The position numbers and the translations under genes were made by a program. From an uncultured Methanoregula sp. (lineage in GTDB: Archaea > Halobacteriota > Methanomicrobia > Methanomicrobiales > Methanospirillaceae), in contig NZ_OY781872.1 in the NCBI RefSeq assembly GCF_963677065.1, positions 2,289,419-2,353,418 on the forward strand: DNA of 64,000 nucleotides. The letters run 5' to 3'. Under the pieces are notes generated by a model. That model did no database searches. It was given only the letters and a program-made list of their open reading frames with translations, and was not told where the DNA came from. Below are positions 17,334-26,714 of this stretch, piece after piece; the stretch's first letter is position 1; each line of letters opens with the position of its first letter.

Positions 17334-17512
17334 TTCAGCATCTCCTGTTTGAGCGAGGCAACCTGCCGCTCGAGGTTTTCAAGCAGGCGTAATGCCTGTT
17401 CCTTCTGTTTCGTATCGAATTCATGCAAGGGTGCAGTCTCGCGCAAAAGCACCCGGAGATCGGTAAGTGTATAGATTGCCTGGAATGTCATATCGACGGC
17501 ACGTTTCGACAT
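17330..17512 (-). CDS. 60-aa helical protein coupled to SepCysS
   Basis: MSKRAVDMTFQAIYTLTDLR followed by a heptad-like helix (KEQALRLLENLERQVASLKQ). It ends with an ATGA overlap into pscS, so it is almost certainly co-translated. I do not recognise the family with certainty. In class I methanogens a bridging protein, SepCysE, links SepRS to SepCysS, and some SepCysS proteins carry a related N-terminal helical extension. This small gene could be a separately encoded counterpart. That is a hypothesis from position and helical content only. Confidence 0.65.
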   Translation of the reverse strand: MSKRAVDMTFQAIYTLTDLRVLLRETAPLHEFDTKQKEQALRLLENLERQVASLKQEMLK

Positions 17513-17623
17513 AATATCACACTACTCATTGGGATTTGCCATGCATTAATTACATGCCCGCATCTGATGCAGGAAGATGGAGGCACTGCCACCGGATACA
17601 TCTATGCGGTCGCACGGTTATCG

Positions 17624-17639
17624 CCGCACATTTGTGCGG
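17624..17639. repeat. Palindrome after the kinase stop codon
   Basis: CCGCACA (17624-17630) and TGTGCGG (17633-17639) form a perfect 7-bp stem with a 2-base loop. It abuts the TAA of the kinase at 17640, on the downstream side of that gene. It may act as a 3'-end stem for that transcript. No U-tract follows on that strand. Confidence 0.4.
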
Positions 17640-19466
17640 TTACACGTTTACTGCCGAATTAGTGGTAAACCGGTACGTACCTGCAGGAATTATCATCTCG
17701 AACCGTGCACCCTGGCCTGGTTTTCCCGTCTCCCTGATGCTTATACCGGTGATAGCCAGGATCTCACGGGCAAGAAAGAGCCCAAGACCAGTATTTCTTC
17801 CAACGCCGCGCTCGAACAGGTGCTCTTTCTCGCTTTCACTGATTCCCTTGCCATTGTCTTCAAGAATTATGAGCAGGTGATCAGAAAATTCAGCGGAAGA
17901 GATCGTGATACGGTCAAACGAACTTCCCCCGTGCCTGAGAGAATTATCGATGAGGTTGTAACACACTTTCTCAAGAAGGGGATCGGCAAAGACCTCGATC
18001 CGATCAACTCTGTCCTGCCATGAAATGGCCTGGAAAGAGAGCGTTGCTGCGGATTGTCTCAGGCAGTCTGTTATCTTCTGCCACTGGGGGATCATTACAC
18101 CAAGGTGTTCGTAATCCCGGGTGAAGAGGATCTGGTGCTGCAGGTTTTGGGTAATCTTCTTCTCCCGGTCAATAATTTCTTCCTGTTTTTTCGGGTTTTT
18201 CAGATTATCCCCGGCAAGGAGGAACAATCCGTCAAGCACCATGATCTGGTTGAGGATATCGTGCCTTGTCATGCTCGAGAGCAGGTTCAGCTTCCGGTTC
18301 ACCTGGCGGAGCGCATTCTCCACCTGCTTTCGCTCGGATATATCCCGGATAACCGATATGATGATGGATTCATTGTTCATGACTTCTGAAAATGAACTCA
18401 CTTCAACCGGGAAGACCGATCCATCCTTCTTCCGGTGAACTGTTTCGAAAATAATTCCAGTGTTCGAAGCTTTATTCATCTGGCCGCGGGCAATGGAAAT
18501 ATTCTCATTATAGCGGAAATCAAAGATCGTCATGTTCAGCAGTTCATCCCGCGAGTACCCGTAAACCGTGATGGCAGTCTTGTTGAAATCCAGGATGCGC
18601 CCGTCGGTTTTCCGGATATAGACAATCGTGTCCCGGGAATTTTCAAACAATACCTTATGGCGCAGGGCGGTCTCTTCAGCCCTCCGCTGGTCGGTGATAT
18701 CATTGCCAATGCAGAGTATCCCCTCGAAATTGCCTTTTTCATCGAGCAGCAGTTTGTTCCACCAGTGTACCCAGACCCGATCACCAGAACGGGTGATATT
18801 CTCGTTGATATTGTCCTGGTATTGTTCTGCATGAACGATAATTTCCTTAATGAGGCTCGTGAGATTCCGGTTGGTGCCGGACTCGGTTTCAGGTACTATG
18901 GTCCCGACAACCGGTTTCCCGATTATCTCGGTTTTGCGGTACCCGAAAAATTCCTGTGCATAGTTGTTGAAGAACGTGACACAGCCGGATTTATCCAGTT
19001 TCAGGATAATGGCATTGGCATTTTCCACAAGTTCGCGATATTTTTCCTCGCTTCGCCGCAGCGCGTTCTGTGCATCCAGGCGCTCTGACGCTTTGGTTAT
19101 CTTGTGGGCCAGTTCGGCAAACTGCGAGCGGGGATCGCCGCCTTTCTGGAGATAAAAATCCACACCGTTATTGATGGCCTCGATCACGATCTCCTCCCTG
19201 CCTTTTCCGGTAAAAAGAATGAATGGCAGGTCATGGTAGCGGCTCCGGACCGTTTTTAAAAGAGCAATCCCGTCGGTTTCAGGCATCTGGTAATCCGAGA
19301 CAATGACATCGTAGGATCCGGATTCCAGCATCCCGAGCGCAATCTTTGCAGAATTTGCCGTATCAACACGGAATTTTCCCATCTTTTTTAAAAAAACGCT
19401 GGTTATTTCGAGAAGTATCTCTTCATCATCGACATATAATACGGAAATAGTATCGGCGGTCGCCAT
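17640..19466 (-). CDS. Receiver-PAS-PAS histidine kinase
   Basis: A protein of 608 residues from ATG 19466 (MATADTISVLYVDDEEILLE); a longer frame starting at 19583 adds 39 residues of no coding character. The N-terminal receiver has its acidic pocket (VDDEE), the phosphoacceptor in VIVSDYQMPETDG and the lysine in YLQKGGDP. Two PAS domains follow (about 150-270 and 275-395), each ending in a DITDQRRAEE or DISERKQVEN stretch. The H-box SSMTRHDILNQ, N box NLIDNSLRHGG, G1 LEDNGKGIS and G2 NTGLGLFLAREIL are intact. There is no membrane segment. The receiver at the N-terminus implies input from another kinase, so this is a relay node rather than a primary sensor. Confidence 0.92.
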   Translation of the reverse strand: MATADTISVLYVDDEEILLEITSVFLKKMGKFRVDTANSAKIALGMLESGSYDVIVSDYQMPETDGIALLKTVRSRYHDLPFILFTGKGREEIVIEAINNGVDFYLQKGGDPRSQFAELAHKITKASERLDAQNALRRSEEKYRELVENANAIILKLDKSGCVTFFNNYAQEFFGYRKTEIIGKPVVGTIVPETESGTNRNLTSLIKEIIVHAEQYQDNINENITRSGDRVWVHWWNKLLLDEKGNFEGILCIGNDITDQRRAEETALRHKVLFENSRDTIVYIRKTDGRILDFNKTAITVYGYSRDELLNMTIFDFRYNENISIARGQMNKASNTGIIFETVHRKKDGSVFPVEVSSFSEVMNNESIIISVIRDISERKQVENALRQVNRKLNLLSSMTRHDILNQIMVLDGLFLLAGDNLKNPKKQEEIIDREKKITQNLQHQILFTRDYEHLGVMIPQWQKITDCLRQSAATLSFQAISWQDRVDRIEVFADPLLEKVCYNLIDNSLRHGGSSFDRITISSAEFSDHLLIILEDNGKGISESEKEHLFERGVGRNTGLGLFLAREILAITGISIRETGKPGQGARFEMIIPAGTYRFTTNSAVNV

Positions 19467-19753
19467 ATTGTATCCAGTTTTTATCTCTTTTCGGGTTACA
19501 GGACGGGGAATCTTACCGGATATCAAAGAACAATGCACACGAGCCGGATATCTCGCTCTGTCCTGGAAAACAACATCTTCCATTCAGGTACACGCATTTT
19601 TGTCTGCATGAAAAGCACATCGCAGTAGGCAATCGTTCTGGTGATAATGTATCCGGATAGGTCAGCGGGCGGCAAGGGATGTATCGTGAATTGCGGACAC
19701 TTTTGATCTGATATACATTATTTATTAATTTATAAACAATATATTTTATCGTA

Positions 19754-20026
19754 ATGGTAGCACTCCGGCGTCCGAAGAACTGGCCCGCTCTCCCCCAGAA
19801 GCCCCCCAAGCCCGAGCCAAAGCCGGATCCCCATTCCGGTTCCCGGATCAGGGTTGAACCCGCAGCGATTCAACCGGACACCCGTGAAAGGCGCCAGCCT
19901 TCTGCTCCTGTTCCGGACTGGGTACGCAGTACGGATCGCGTCCAGGGCTGGGATGTCACGGAAGGCCGGGATCACACCAAAGGCATCGACCGGACCCGGG
20001 GGCGGGACCGGACCGGCAGGTTCTGA
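19754..20026 (+). CDS. Doubtful proline-rich small ORF
   Basis: A 90-codon frame in the 795-bp gap between the kinase and the pyrophosphatase. It begins ten bases after an AT-rich, promoter-like run (TTTATAAACAATATATTTTA). The product is proline/charge-rich (PALPQKPPKPEPKPDPHSG) and then low-complexity with WDVTEGRDHTKGIDRTRGR. No family is recognisable and the antisense strand is equally open. It may be a remnant or simply GC-driven open sequence. Nothing else is seen in this gap. Confidence 0.2.
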   Translation: MVALRRPKNWPALPQKPPKPEPKPDPHSGSRIRVEPAAIQPDTRERRQPSAPVPDWVRSTDRVQGWDVTEGRDHTKGIDRTRGRDRTGRF

Positions 20027-20261
20027 TCCCGAATGATGACCGGGCGAGAGCCTGTGGGCATATTTTTTTAGATCCGGCCCGGTTTCCTGCATATGTCCGG
20101 TATCCCTCCCCCGCGTTTTGCATGGAAGACGATCGATCTCTGCCAATGAAAAGAAGGAAAACCGGAATCAGATAATCCGATCCGATACTGGGTTTGTATT
20201 TTATGAACTTGAGCAGCCAATGTATTCCCAGATCCGGGGTATATTTCATTCCAGAGGATTC

Positions 20262-21884
20262 ATGAGCCAGATTTATCTTTTCGGTCACCAGAAACCTGAC
20301 ACTGACAGTATTGCAAGTGTCATCGGGTATGCTGAATACAAAAATATTTCAGAGCCCGGGCGATACGTTCCGGCCCGGTGCGGCGAGCTGAATCCTGAGA
20401 GCCGGTGGGTGCTCGAACATTTCTCTCTTCCCGCGCCCCAGTATATCCCTTCCGTAGAACCAAAGCTTGCCGATATCCGGTATAAACCCGTCTTTGCTCT
20501 TTTTGAAGATGTCCCTACGGTCGATGTTGCAACCCTGATGGCCCGGGAAGGGATACGGAATGTTGTCATAACCGATCCTCTTGGAAAACCGGTCGGGATG
20601 GTAGGCGAGCACGCACTCGCACTTGCCTGCATAGAGACCATTCATTTATCAGAGCTTGCGGTTACTCCCATTCCTGTCGAGACCCTGGCAAGGATCCTGA
20701 ATGCCACAATCATCGTATCTGCCCACCGGCATCTCGAAGGACGGGTGTATATTGCAATCGATGCCCTGCATGTGACGCTCGGCAAGATGACCCGGAACGA
20801 TATCGCGGTTGTCGGCGATGATGAACCGGCCCAGCTGGCGTTTATCTCTGCTGGCATTGCCTGCCTGATCATTGCCGAAGGGGCCCCGGTTGGCGAGCGG
20901 GTTGCTCATGCGGCCAAAGACAAGGGCGTCTCCGTCCTCTCAACCGGCCTTGACGCATTCGGCGTAGGCAAAATGATAAACCTCTCGCTTCCTGCCCGGG
21001 CGATCATGGAGACCAATGTACCGGTACTCTCGTGCAGCGAGACTATCGCCCATGCCCGCAGGGTTGTATCCGGTTCAAAATTCCGGGCAGCCTGTGTTGT
21101 GGATGCACAAGGCAAGCTTTCCGGCATACTCACCCGCACAACTCTTCTGGATGAAGTGCGAAGACCGGTCATCCTGCTCGATCATAATGAAGCCTCGCAG
21201 GCGGTCGAGGGTATTGGAGAAGCCGAGATCCTGGAGATAATCGATCACCACCGGCTTGGCTCAATCTCGACCTTAAAGCCGATTCATTTCCTGAATGAAC
21301 CGGTCGGGGCAACATCAACTATCATTGCCATGAAATTCAAAGAATCCGGCCAGAAGCCATCAAAAGCAATAGCCGGGGCGCTTCTCTGCGGGATCCTTTC
21401 AGACACTCTTGCCCTGAAAATGTCAACAACAACCCTGCGGGATAAAGAAGCAGTCGGGTTCTTATCTCCCCTGGCGTGTGAGGATCCGGATAAACTCGGG
21501 ATTGCACTTCTCGAACAGGCAATGGATCTCTCCGGCGCCCCGCTGGATGCCATTCTTGCCCGGGATATGAAATCATTCGATCTCTCCTCCAAAAAGATCG
21601 TGATCGCCCAGGTCATGGTACCTTCCTTCTCCTGGAACCGGGAGCGGGATATAGACATCCAGAAGGAAATTCTCTCAATAAGAACAGGATCCGATGCAGA
21701 TATCGTTCTGGTCCTCTTCACCAGCGTTACGGAAAATGCAAGCGAACTTTACGGGACCGCCGAACCGGGCTTTTTAAGAACGGTCTTCGGGAACGATCTG
21801 CCCATCCGGCTTGAGGGGGTAATGTCCCGCAAGAAGGATTTCCTCCCGCTGCTGGGAGAAAAACTCCGCACCCTTGCCCGCTGA
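20262..21884 (+). CDS. ppaC: Family II Mn-dependent inorganic pyrophosphatase with CBS/DRTGG domains
   Basis: A protein of 540 residues from ATG 20262, with AGAGGATT just upstream; a frame from 20118 adds 48 spurious residues. The DHH catalytic core is split: the N-terminal part has FGHQKPDTDSIASVIGYAEY with the metal-binding histidine and aspartates, and the core resumes with EIIDHHRLGSISTL (DHH motif). Between them are two CBS halves (near EGIRNVVITDPLGKPVGMVG and ACVVDAQGKLSGILTRTTL) flanking a DRTGG-like domain. The DHHA2 C-terminal domain follows. It hydrolyses pyrophosphate, and the CBS domains normally bind adenine nucleotides to regulate activity. Soluble; single-gene unit. Confidence 0.93.
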   Translation: MSQIYLFGHQKPDTDSIASVIGYAEYKNISEPGRYVPARCGELNPESRWVLEHFSLPAPQYIPSVEPKLADIRYKPVFALFEDVPTVDVATLMAREGIRNVVITDPLGKPVGMVGEHALALACIETIHLSELAVTPIPVETLARILNATIIVSAHRHLEGRVYIAIDALHVTLGKMTRNDIAVVGDDEPAQLAFISAGIACLIIAEGAPVGERVAHAAKDKGVSVLSTGLDAFGVGKMINLSLPARAIMETNVPVLSCSETIAHARRVVSGSKFRAACVVDAQGKLSGILTRTTLLDEVRRPVILLDHNEASQAVEGIGEAEILEIIDHHRLGSISTLKPIHFLNEPVGATSTIIAMKFKESGQKPSKAIAGALLCGILSDTLALKMSTTTLRDKEAVGFLSPLACEDPDKLGIALLEQAMDLSGAPLDAILARDMKSFDLSSKKIVIAQVMVPSFSWNRERDIDIQKEILSIRTGSDADIVLVLFTSVTENASELYGTAEPGFLRTVFGNDLPIRLEGVMSRKKDFLPLLGEKLRTLAR

Positions 21885-21934
21885 AAGAGCCCGGCATTCA
21901 ATTGGGTTTGGCATTATCAAAAAAAGAGAAACGA

Positions 21935-22636
21935 TTATTCCCGCAGTTTGCGGGCAGCAACAATTCCCGCGATCCCTATCCCCATGAGACCTATCCAGAC
22001 CGGAAGGGGGGATTTTGTCGGTGCCGGAACCGGTGAGGCCGTAGGGGCCGGATTCAGGGTTGCGTAGAGCGTGATGGTCTGGCCTGCGGCCGGGACCCCC
22101 GGCATGGATGCCGTGTAGGGAAGATAGCCGTTCATGGACACGGTATAGGTCTGGTAGGGGGTTCCGGTGGTGTAGACCGGGACTGTGAGCGTCCCCTGGG
22201 TGATTGTTCCGACAACCTGGTTATCGAACATAACGGTAGCCCCGTTCACATTGCAGTTGACGGTGTACCAGCCCTGGTTTCCCCCGATAACCGCCTGGGT
22301 TGTGGGGACAACCGGGTTCAGGGTTGCATAGAGGTTCTCGGTCTCGCCCATGCCGGGCATATACGGGATAGTTCCGGAGTAAGGAGCATACCCGGCTTTG
22401 CTCACCGAGTATGACTTGTAGGGCGTTCCGGTGCTGTACACGCCAACGTTCAGGACTCCCCCGGTAATTTCTCCCTGGTAGGTTCCGTCAAAATAGACCT
22501 GAGCTCCATCTACATTGCTGTGTACGCTGATCCATCCCTGGTTCCCGCCAATCGGTTCGGCAGCATTCGCAGGTATGATGCAGGCAAGCGTGAGTAATAC
22601 GGCTAAGGCCGCAATCAGGATACGGGTAATTCTCAT
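21935..22636 (-). CDS. Secreted PEGA-repeat surface protein
   Basis: A protein of 233 residues with a signal peptide (RILIAALAVLLTLACIIPAN) and two PEGA-type repeats. The repeats run GGNQGWISVHSNVDGAQVYF and GGNQGWYTVNCNVNGATVMF, each ending in LYATLNP. A proline-rich spacer (ASPVPAPTKSPLPV) leads to a C-terminal membrane helix and basic tail (IGIAGIVAARKLRE), a cell-surface anchor. PEGA domains are common beta-rich modules in methanogen envelope proteins; the ligand is unknown. Similar repeats occur in the 605-residue protein at 60115. Confidence 0.85.
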   Translation of the reverse strand: MRITRILIAALAVLLTLACIIPANAAEPIGGNQGWISVHSNVDGAQVYFDGTYQGEITGGVLNVGVYSTGTPYKSYSVSKAGYAPYSGTIPYMPGMGETENLYATLNPVVPTTQAVIGGNQGWYTVNCNVNGATVMFDNQVVGTITQGTLTVPVYTTGTPYQTYTVSMNGYLPYTASMPGVPAAGQTITLYATLNPAPTASPVPAPTKSPLPVWIGLMGIGIAGIVAARKLRE

Positions 22637-22724
22637 AATGATTCCTCGTGTATACTGGATAATAGGAGGAATGATATAAAAAGAATCCGGCTGGCGTCGG
22701 GATACCGGGAATCGATCCTGGAAA

Positions 22725-23573
22725 TCAAGAATCGGGAAGATCCCCGGAGATCCACCGGGTTATGAGCATATGCGTTATGCTGATTTTTGGCGGAATATTC
22801 GGGATGTTGCTGCGATCAAACCAACCGGCCGATTCAACCTCGGTTCCATCCGGCGTCAGCGATCCCCCGGCATATTCTGCAACAAAGGCAAGCATCAGCG
22901 AGTTGGGAAACGGCCAGGGTTCGCTGGCCAGGTACCTGACATGGGATATAACAATTCCGGCCTCTTCCCGTACTTCCCGGTGGACAGCGTGTTCGATCGT
23001 CTCGCCCGGCTCAACAAAACCGGCCACCAGGCTGAACCTCCCCGCGGGAGCCTGTTTCCCATGGACCATCAGGATGGACTCGTCCTTTCTTACAAGGACT
23101 ACGATTGCCGGGGAGAGACGGGCATACGTAATATGGTTGCATGCAGGACAGATCTTTGCCCGTTCGATCAGGGATGATTCTGTCCTGGTGCCGCATTTTC
23201 CACAGAACCGGGTGGTGCGGTTATAATCATCTATCTGGAGAGCAAGACCGGCAATGGCGAGCTCTTCTTCCGGAATTCTGCCGGCAAGTTCCCGGGCTCC
23301 GGACAGTACAAATCCATCCGGGCAAGACATACCACGGGGGATCTCAAGAACATAACAAGGCGCCGGGCCCAGGTTTCCAAGATACTGGGGGGATTCTTTC
23401 ATCGATTCGGGGATTTCCCATGATGGCGGCAGAAAGATGGTGGGATCGCGGCCCGCCCGGACACAGACTTCGTTCTCCCGGACCGCAACAATCCGTGCAT
23501 CTGCCGGTATTGTCCCGGGAAGCGGGTACTGTTTGGAGAGGGAACCGGCTTCGAAACGTGCAATGTGTTCCAT
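22725..23573 (-). CDS. nudC: NudC-like NADH pyrophosphatase (Nudix, zinc ribbon)
   Basis: A protein of 282 residues. After an N-terminal domain comes a four-cysteine zinc ribbon, FCGKCGTRTESSL and ICPACNHITY. The Nudix box FVEPGETIEHAVHREVREEA, with its catalytic glutamates, follows, with the family's usual AGF before it. The NudC-specific SQPWPFPNS-like stretch reads SEPWPFPNSLMLAF here, which supports NADH pyrophosphatase or deNADding-type activity rather than another Nudix hydrolase. It is cytosolic and a single gene with no operon partner. Substrate specificity is inferred from the family. Confidence 0.9.
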   Translation of the reverse strand: MEHIARFEAGSLSKQYPLPGTIPADARIVAVRENEVCVRAGRDPTIFLPPSWEIPESMKESPQYLGNLGPAPCYVLEIPRGMSCPDGFVLSGARELAGRIPEEELAIAGLALQIDDYNRTTRFCGKCGTRTESSLIERAKICPACNHITYARLSPAIVVLVRKDESILMVHGKQAPAGRFSLVAGFVEPGETIEHAVHREVREEAGIVISHVRYLASEPWPFPNSLMLAFVAEYAGGSLTPDGTEVESAGWFDRSNIPNIPPKISITHMLITRWISGDLPDS

Positions 23574-23722
23574 AAGAAATCTCAGATACTGTATTCCTGT
23601 TGGCGGGTAAACGTAAAAAAGGATAAAGAAGAAAGCGCAAGCATCTCCCGTATAGATCTCAATAGTCTTTTTGGGATCAAACCAATGTATCTGCCGGCAG
23701 ATGCAGGTCGGGAATCAGAATC

Positions 23723-24313
23723 ATGGAAAGGAAATATTCAGAGATCTGCACGTACGTGCTTGGGATAATGGGAAAAGACGGCTCCCACGGAATGGATCAC
23801 GTCCTGCGGGTTACCCGGCTGTGCCGGATTATCGGCAGGAAAGAATCTGCCGATATGGCAATCCTGGTGCCCGCGGCGCTTCTTCATGATATTGCCCGGC
23901 CGCAGGAGAAAGCCACCGGTATCCCGCATGAGACCGAAGGGGCGCGGCTGGCAGGGCTGTACCTGGCATCCATTGGGTATCCTGAACAGCTCATCCCGGC
24001 GATATCCGATGCCATCAGCACCCACCGGTTCCGTTCGACACAGAAGCCCGGTACCCTTGAAGCGCAAATCCTGTCCGATGCCGACAAGCTGGATGCCATG
24101 GGTGCCGTGGGGATTGCCCGGACATTCATGCGGGCTGCCGAGCATGGCGGAAACCTGGATGATGCAGTTATGCATTTTCACGACAAACTGCTCCATCTGC
24201 ATGAACGCATGTATACCCGTACGGCACAGGAAATTGCCCAAAAACGCCATGCTCTTCTTGTCCTGTTTCTCTCCCGGCTCGAAGAAGAGCAGGACATATC
24301 ATTATACGATTAA
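23723..24313 (+). CDS. HD-domain phosphohydrolase
   Basis: A protein of 196 residues. The metal ligands of the HD superfamily are present: GSHGMDHVLRV, LLHDIARP (HD pair) and ILSDADKLDAMGAVGI (second aspartate). The helical layout matches small HD hydrolases of the YedJ/PA type, which act on nucleotides or phospho-compounds; the actual substrate cannot be read from sequence. It converges with the receiver-PAS gene nine bases away. There are no membrane segments. Confidence 0.85.
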   Translation: MERKYSEICTYVLGIMGKDGSHGMDHVLRVTRLCRIIGRKESADMAILVPAALLHDIARPQEKATGIPHETEGARLAGLYLASIGYPEQLIPAISDAISTHRFRSTQKPGTLEAQILSDADKLDAMGAVGIARTFMRAAEHGGNLDDAVMHFHDKLLHLHERMYTRTAQEIAQKRHALLVLFLSRLEEEQDISLYD

Positions 24314-24321
24314 AATGGGTC

Positions 24322-25428
24322 TCAACGCCCGGTCGTATCCAGTGAGATTACCGATATTGCGATGATCTCGTTTCCGGACTGGTCAAAGACCGGGTACATC
24401 TTCCGGAGGAATGTCCGGTTGTTCAGGCAATAGGTCTCCTCATATGGTTTTTTTGACCCGATGACCTGCCCGAGCGCATCGGTAAATGCCGTGTTCTGAT
24501 CCCGGGTATGGAACTCCCCATACTCCCGCAAATAGTAATTATCCCCGGAAATGCCGAGCCGGTTTTTATGGTGATTGTTCATGAACAGGTATCTTCCCTG
24601 GGGATTTACCGTGTAAATGGAGTCCTGGGTGGCCTCGACAACGATCCGGTAATTCTCATCGGTTATCCGGAGTGCCTCTTCGATCTTCTTCCGCCCGGTT
24701 GTTTCGGCCGATATGACGGTTACTGCAAAGACCCGTTCCAGAGTCTCGTTCCGGACCGGGCTCAGCCGCCGGATAAACCAGCGATCCCGGCTGCAGTACT
24801 CGTCCTGGACAGATTTGCCCGATTCAATGCTTTTATGAACGCTTGCTGCAAACCGTGCGCTCGCTTCGGGAGTGTGGAATTCCCGGTAATCGCGGCCAAT
24901 ATAATCCCCGTTCTGGATTCCAAGCCGCTTCTGGTGATAGGTGTTCATGAAGAGATAGCGGCAGTTCTTGTCCACCATGTAGATGGAATCATCGATTGCC
25001 TCAACAATCGTCCGGTGGTTGACTTCCGAGCGGATGAGAGCCTCTTCCATTCTCTTCCGCATCACGGCCTGGTGCACCATGTTCCGGAGTTCGGCATACT
25101 GGCTTTTCGGATCCCCGCTTTTCTGGAGATAAAAGTCAGCGCCGGAATTGAGGGCCCGGATTACGATGTCCTCCCGGTCTTTTCCCGTGAAAATGATGAA
25201 TGGTTTATCGATAGCCAGGCTCATGAACTCATTCAGAAACTCGATCCCGTCCATCTCCGGCATATTGTAATCGGAGACTACCGCATCGTACTTCTTGTCA
25301 TGGAGCATCCTGAGGGCTTCTTCTGCGGAAGAGGCTGTATCAACAATCAGATCCCCGTCTTTTTCAAGGAAGATCCGGGTGATTTCAAGCAGTTCCGGCT
25401 GGTCATCAACCAGGAGAATGGTAATCAT
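24322..25428 (-). CDS. Receiver-PAS-PAS protein without kinase domain
   Basis: A protein of 368 residues. The receiver at the N-terminus has VDDQP, the phosphoacceptor in AVVSDYNMPEMDG and YLQKSGDP. Two PAS domains follow (about 145-250 and 255-368), similar to each other: both begin YRIVVEA or HRTIVEA and share the SIYMVDKNCRYLFMN pattern. The protein ends directly after the second PAS, with no H-box or ATPase. It would therefore receive phosphate and sense a ligand, passing the signal by binding a partner. The gene looks complete with a clear stop. It is one of several receiver-first proteins in the window. Confidence 0.9.
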   Translation of the reverse strand: MITILLVDDQPELLEITRIFLEKDGDLIVDTASSAEEALRMLHDKKYDAVVSDYNMPEMDGIEFLNEFMSLAIDKPFIIFTGKDREDIVIRALNSGADFYLQKSGDPKSQYAELRNMVHQAVMRKRMEEALIRSEVNHRTIVEAIDDSIYMVDKNCRYLFMNTYHQKRLGIQNGDYIGRDYREFHTPEASARFAASVHKSIESGKSVQDEYCSRDRWFIRRLSPVRNETLERVFAVTVISAETTGRKKIEEALRITDENYRIVVEATQDSIYTVNPQGRYLFMNNHHKNRLGISGDNYYLREYGEFHTRDQNTAFTDALGQVIGSKKPYEETYCLNNRTFLRKMYPVFDQSGNEIIAISVISLDTTGR

Positions 25429-25699
25429 GGTTTCGTGCTTCCCATTGGTGCGCAGTCAGTGTAACGAAATGGTGGGGGTAAGGAAGTATTGGACTTACGG
25501 GTTTTAATGATATCCATAACGGACCGGTAAAAGAAAAACTCATGGTTGCTTTCCATGGATACAAAAGCACGTTTACGGGCAATGCATACCCTGTTGTTTT
25601 TTTTACTGCCACAAACCCGTATGGATCTGGATTGGATAATTCTTGAGAATTCCCTCCGGGAAATGGACGCATCTTCTCTTGATAAAAAAACCTTTGAAA

Positions 25700-26200
25700 T
25701 TATTCCCGGCACAACAGTTCAACTTCGCAGGAGAGGCGGTACATCCGTTTCCTTGCTTTCTTCGGGAGATGAATGGCAGATCCGATACTCTGATCTATGG
25801 AGGTCCGGTGGCGACCGGCTATCAGGTTGTCTGCATGCGCCACTATCTTCTCTTCCGTGGTTTCCGGGATACAGTTCCGGGGAGAGAGTCCAAGAAGCGT
25901 ACATTCATCGGCCGTAAGGCCGGCCCCGGTATGGCATTCCACGACCCGGGCCAGTTCTTCAGGACACCCCAGCTGCCGGAGGAGATCCGCTCCTTCCTGG
26001 GCATGGTGTATCGTATGGGTCCGGCTCCTGCCGATATCGTGAAGCATGGATCCGGATAGTACGAGATCAAAATTGATATCCGGGTTATGGGATGCATATT
26101 CCCGGGCGCACTCGGTCACCGCCCGGCAATGTGCAATCACTTTTTCGCTGCACCCGGAATTGCGCAGCATCTTCTCGCAGGATCGTATCGGATCAGGCAT
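25700..26200 (-). CDS. HD-domain protein of the TIGR00295 type
   Basis: A protein of 166 residues from ATG 26200, which overlaps the end of the TFE gene; a start at 26227 would overlap further. HD motifs are clear: HCRAVTECAREYA, SMLHDIGRSRTHT, HAQEGADLLRQLGCPEE and VAHADNLIAGRH. This combination fits the small archaeal HD family found next to TFE and tRNA-modification genes. It is probably a metal-dependent phosphohydrolase; the substrate is unknown. It is the last gene of an operon that starts at 28591. Confidence 0.8.
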   Translation of the reverse strand: MPDPIRSCEKMLRNSGCSEKVIAHCRAVTECAREYASHNPDINFDLVLSGSMLHDIGRSRTHTIHHAQEGADLLRQLGCPEELARVVECHTGAGLTADECTLLGLSPRNCIPETTEEKIVAHADNLIAGRHRTSIDQSIGSAIHLPKKARKRMYRLSCEVELLCRE

Positions 26201-26714
26201 GCCCGAGAGATTTCCGGATATCCTCAATCCGGTGTTTCAAGGATTTGAGGAGCATCTCGTTATCGAAATGCCCCATGGGCTGGTCGCAGTCGGGGCATTT
26301 GAAATCGATGTTCATGGCCTGGGGGAAGGTGAAGATCAGGTGGCAGTCCTTACAGATATAGAAATCATTCTCTTCCTCGTACTTTTCCCGGCGGGCAAGT
26401 TTCTCAAGTACCGTTGCCATGTCTTCCCGGATAGCATCATAAATATGGTCGGTTCTGAGCTGCCAGAGATAGGTCAGCCAGCCGGTCTCGTTGTTCTTGA
26501 TCCGGTGGTATTCGGCAAGGCGTTTCTCGTACAGGGTATAGAGCGTATGCCGGACCGAGTTCAAGTTGATGCCGGTCTTTGCCGCGAGATCTTCATCGCT
26601 GTGTTCGCCTTCCTTGGGAAAGCGTTCAAGAAGGTTGAGACCTTCATCGCCAACAAGGCGGTGAAGATAAGCACGTATCGCGGGATCGTTTATCGCGTCT
26701 TCCGTTGGATCCAT
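26193..26714 (-). CDS. tfe: Transcription factor E alpha subunit (TFE)
   Basis: A protein of 173 residues. The N-terminal winged helix (about 10-95) has DEDLAAKTGINLNSVRHTLY and the tip KNNETGWLTYLWQL. A helix leads to the C-terminal zinc ribbon with CKDCHLIFTF and CPDCDQPMGH. It is the archaeal homologue of TFIIE alpha: it binds RNA polymerase and helps open promoters. It overlaps the ATP-grasp gene upstream as TGATG, and the HD gene downstream overlaps its end, so it sits in a tight operon with aTrm56. Confidence 0.95.
   Translation of the reverse strand: MDPTEDAINDPAIRAYLHRLVGDEGLNLLERFPKEGEHSDEDLAAKTGINLNSVRHTLYTLYEKRLAEYHRIKNNETGWLTYLWQLRTDHIYDAIREDMATVLEKLARREKYEEENDFYICKDCHLIFTFPQAMNIDFKCPDCDQPMGHFDNEMLLKSLKHRIEDIRKSLGHA

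Noticed and set aside
25546..25917. A plus-strand frame of 123 codons overlapping the HD gene
   Set aside because: Half of it is antisense to a well-supported HD protein, and the free half has no motif.
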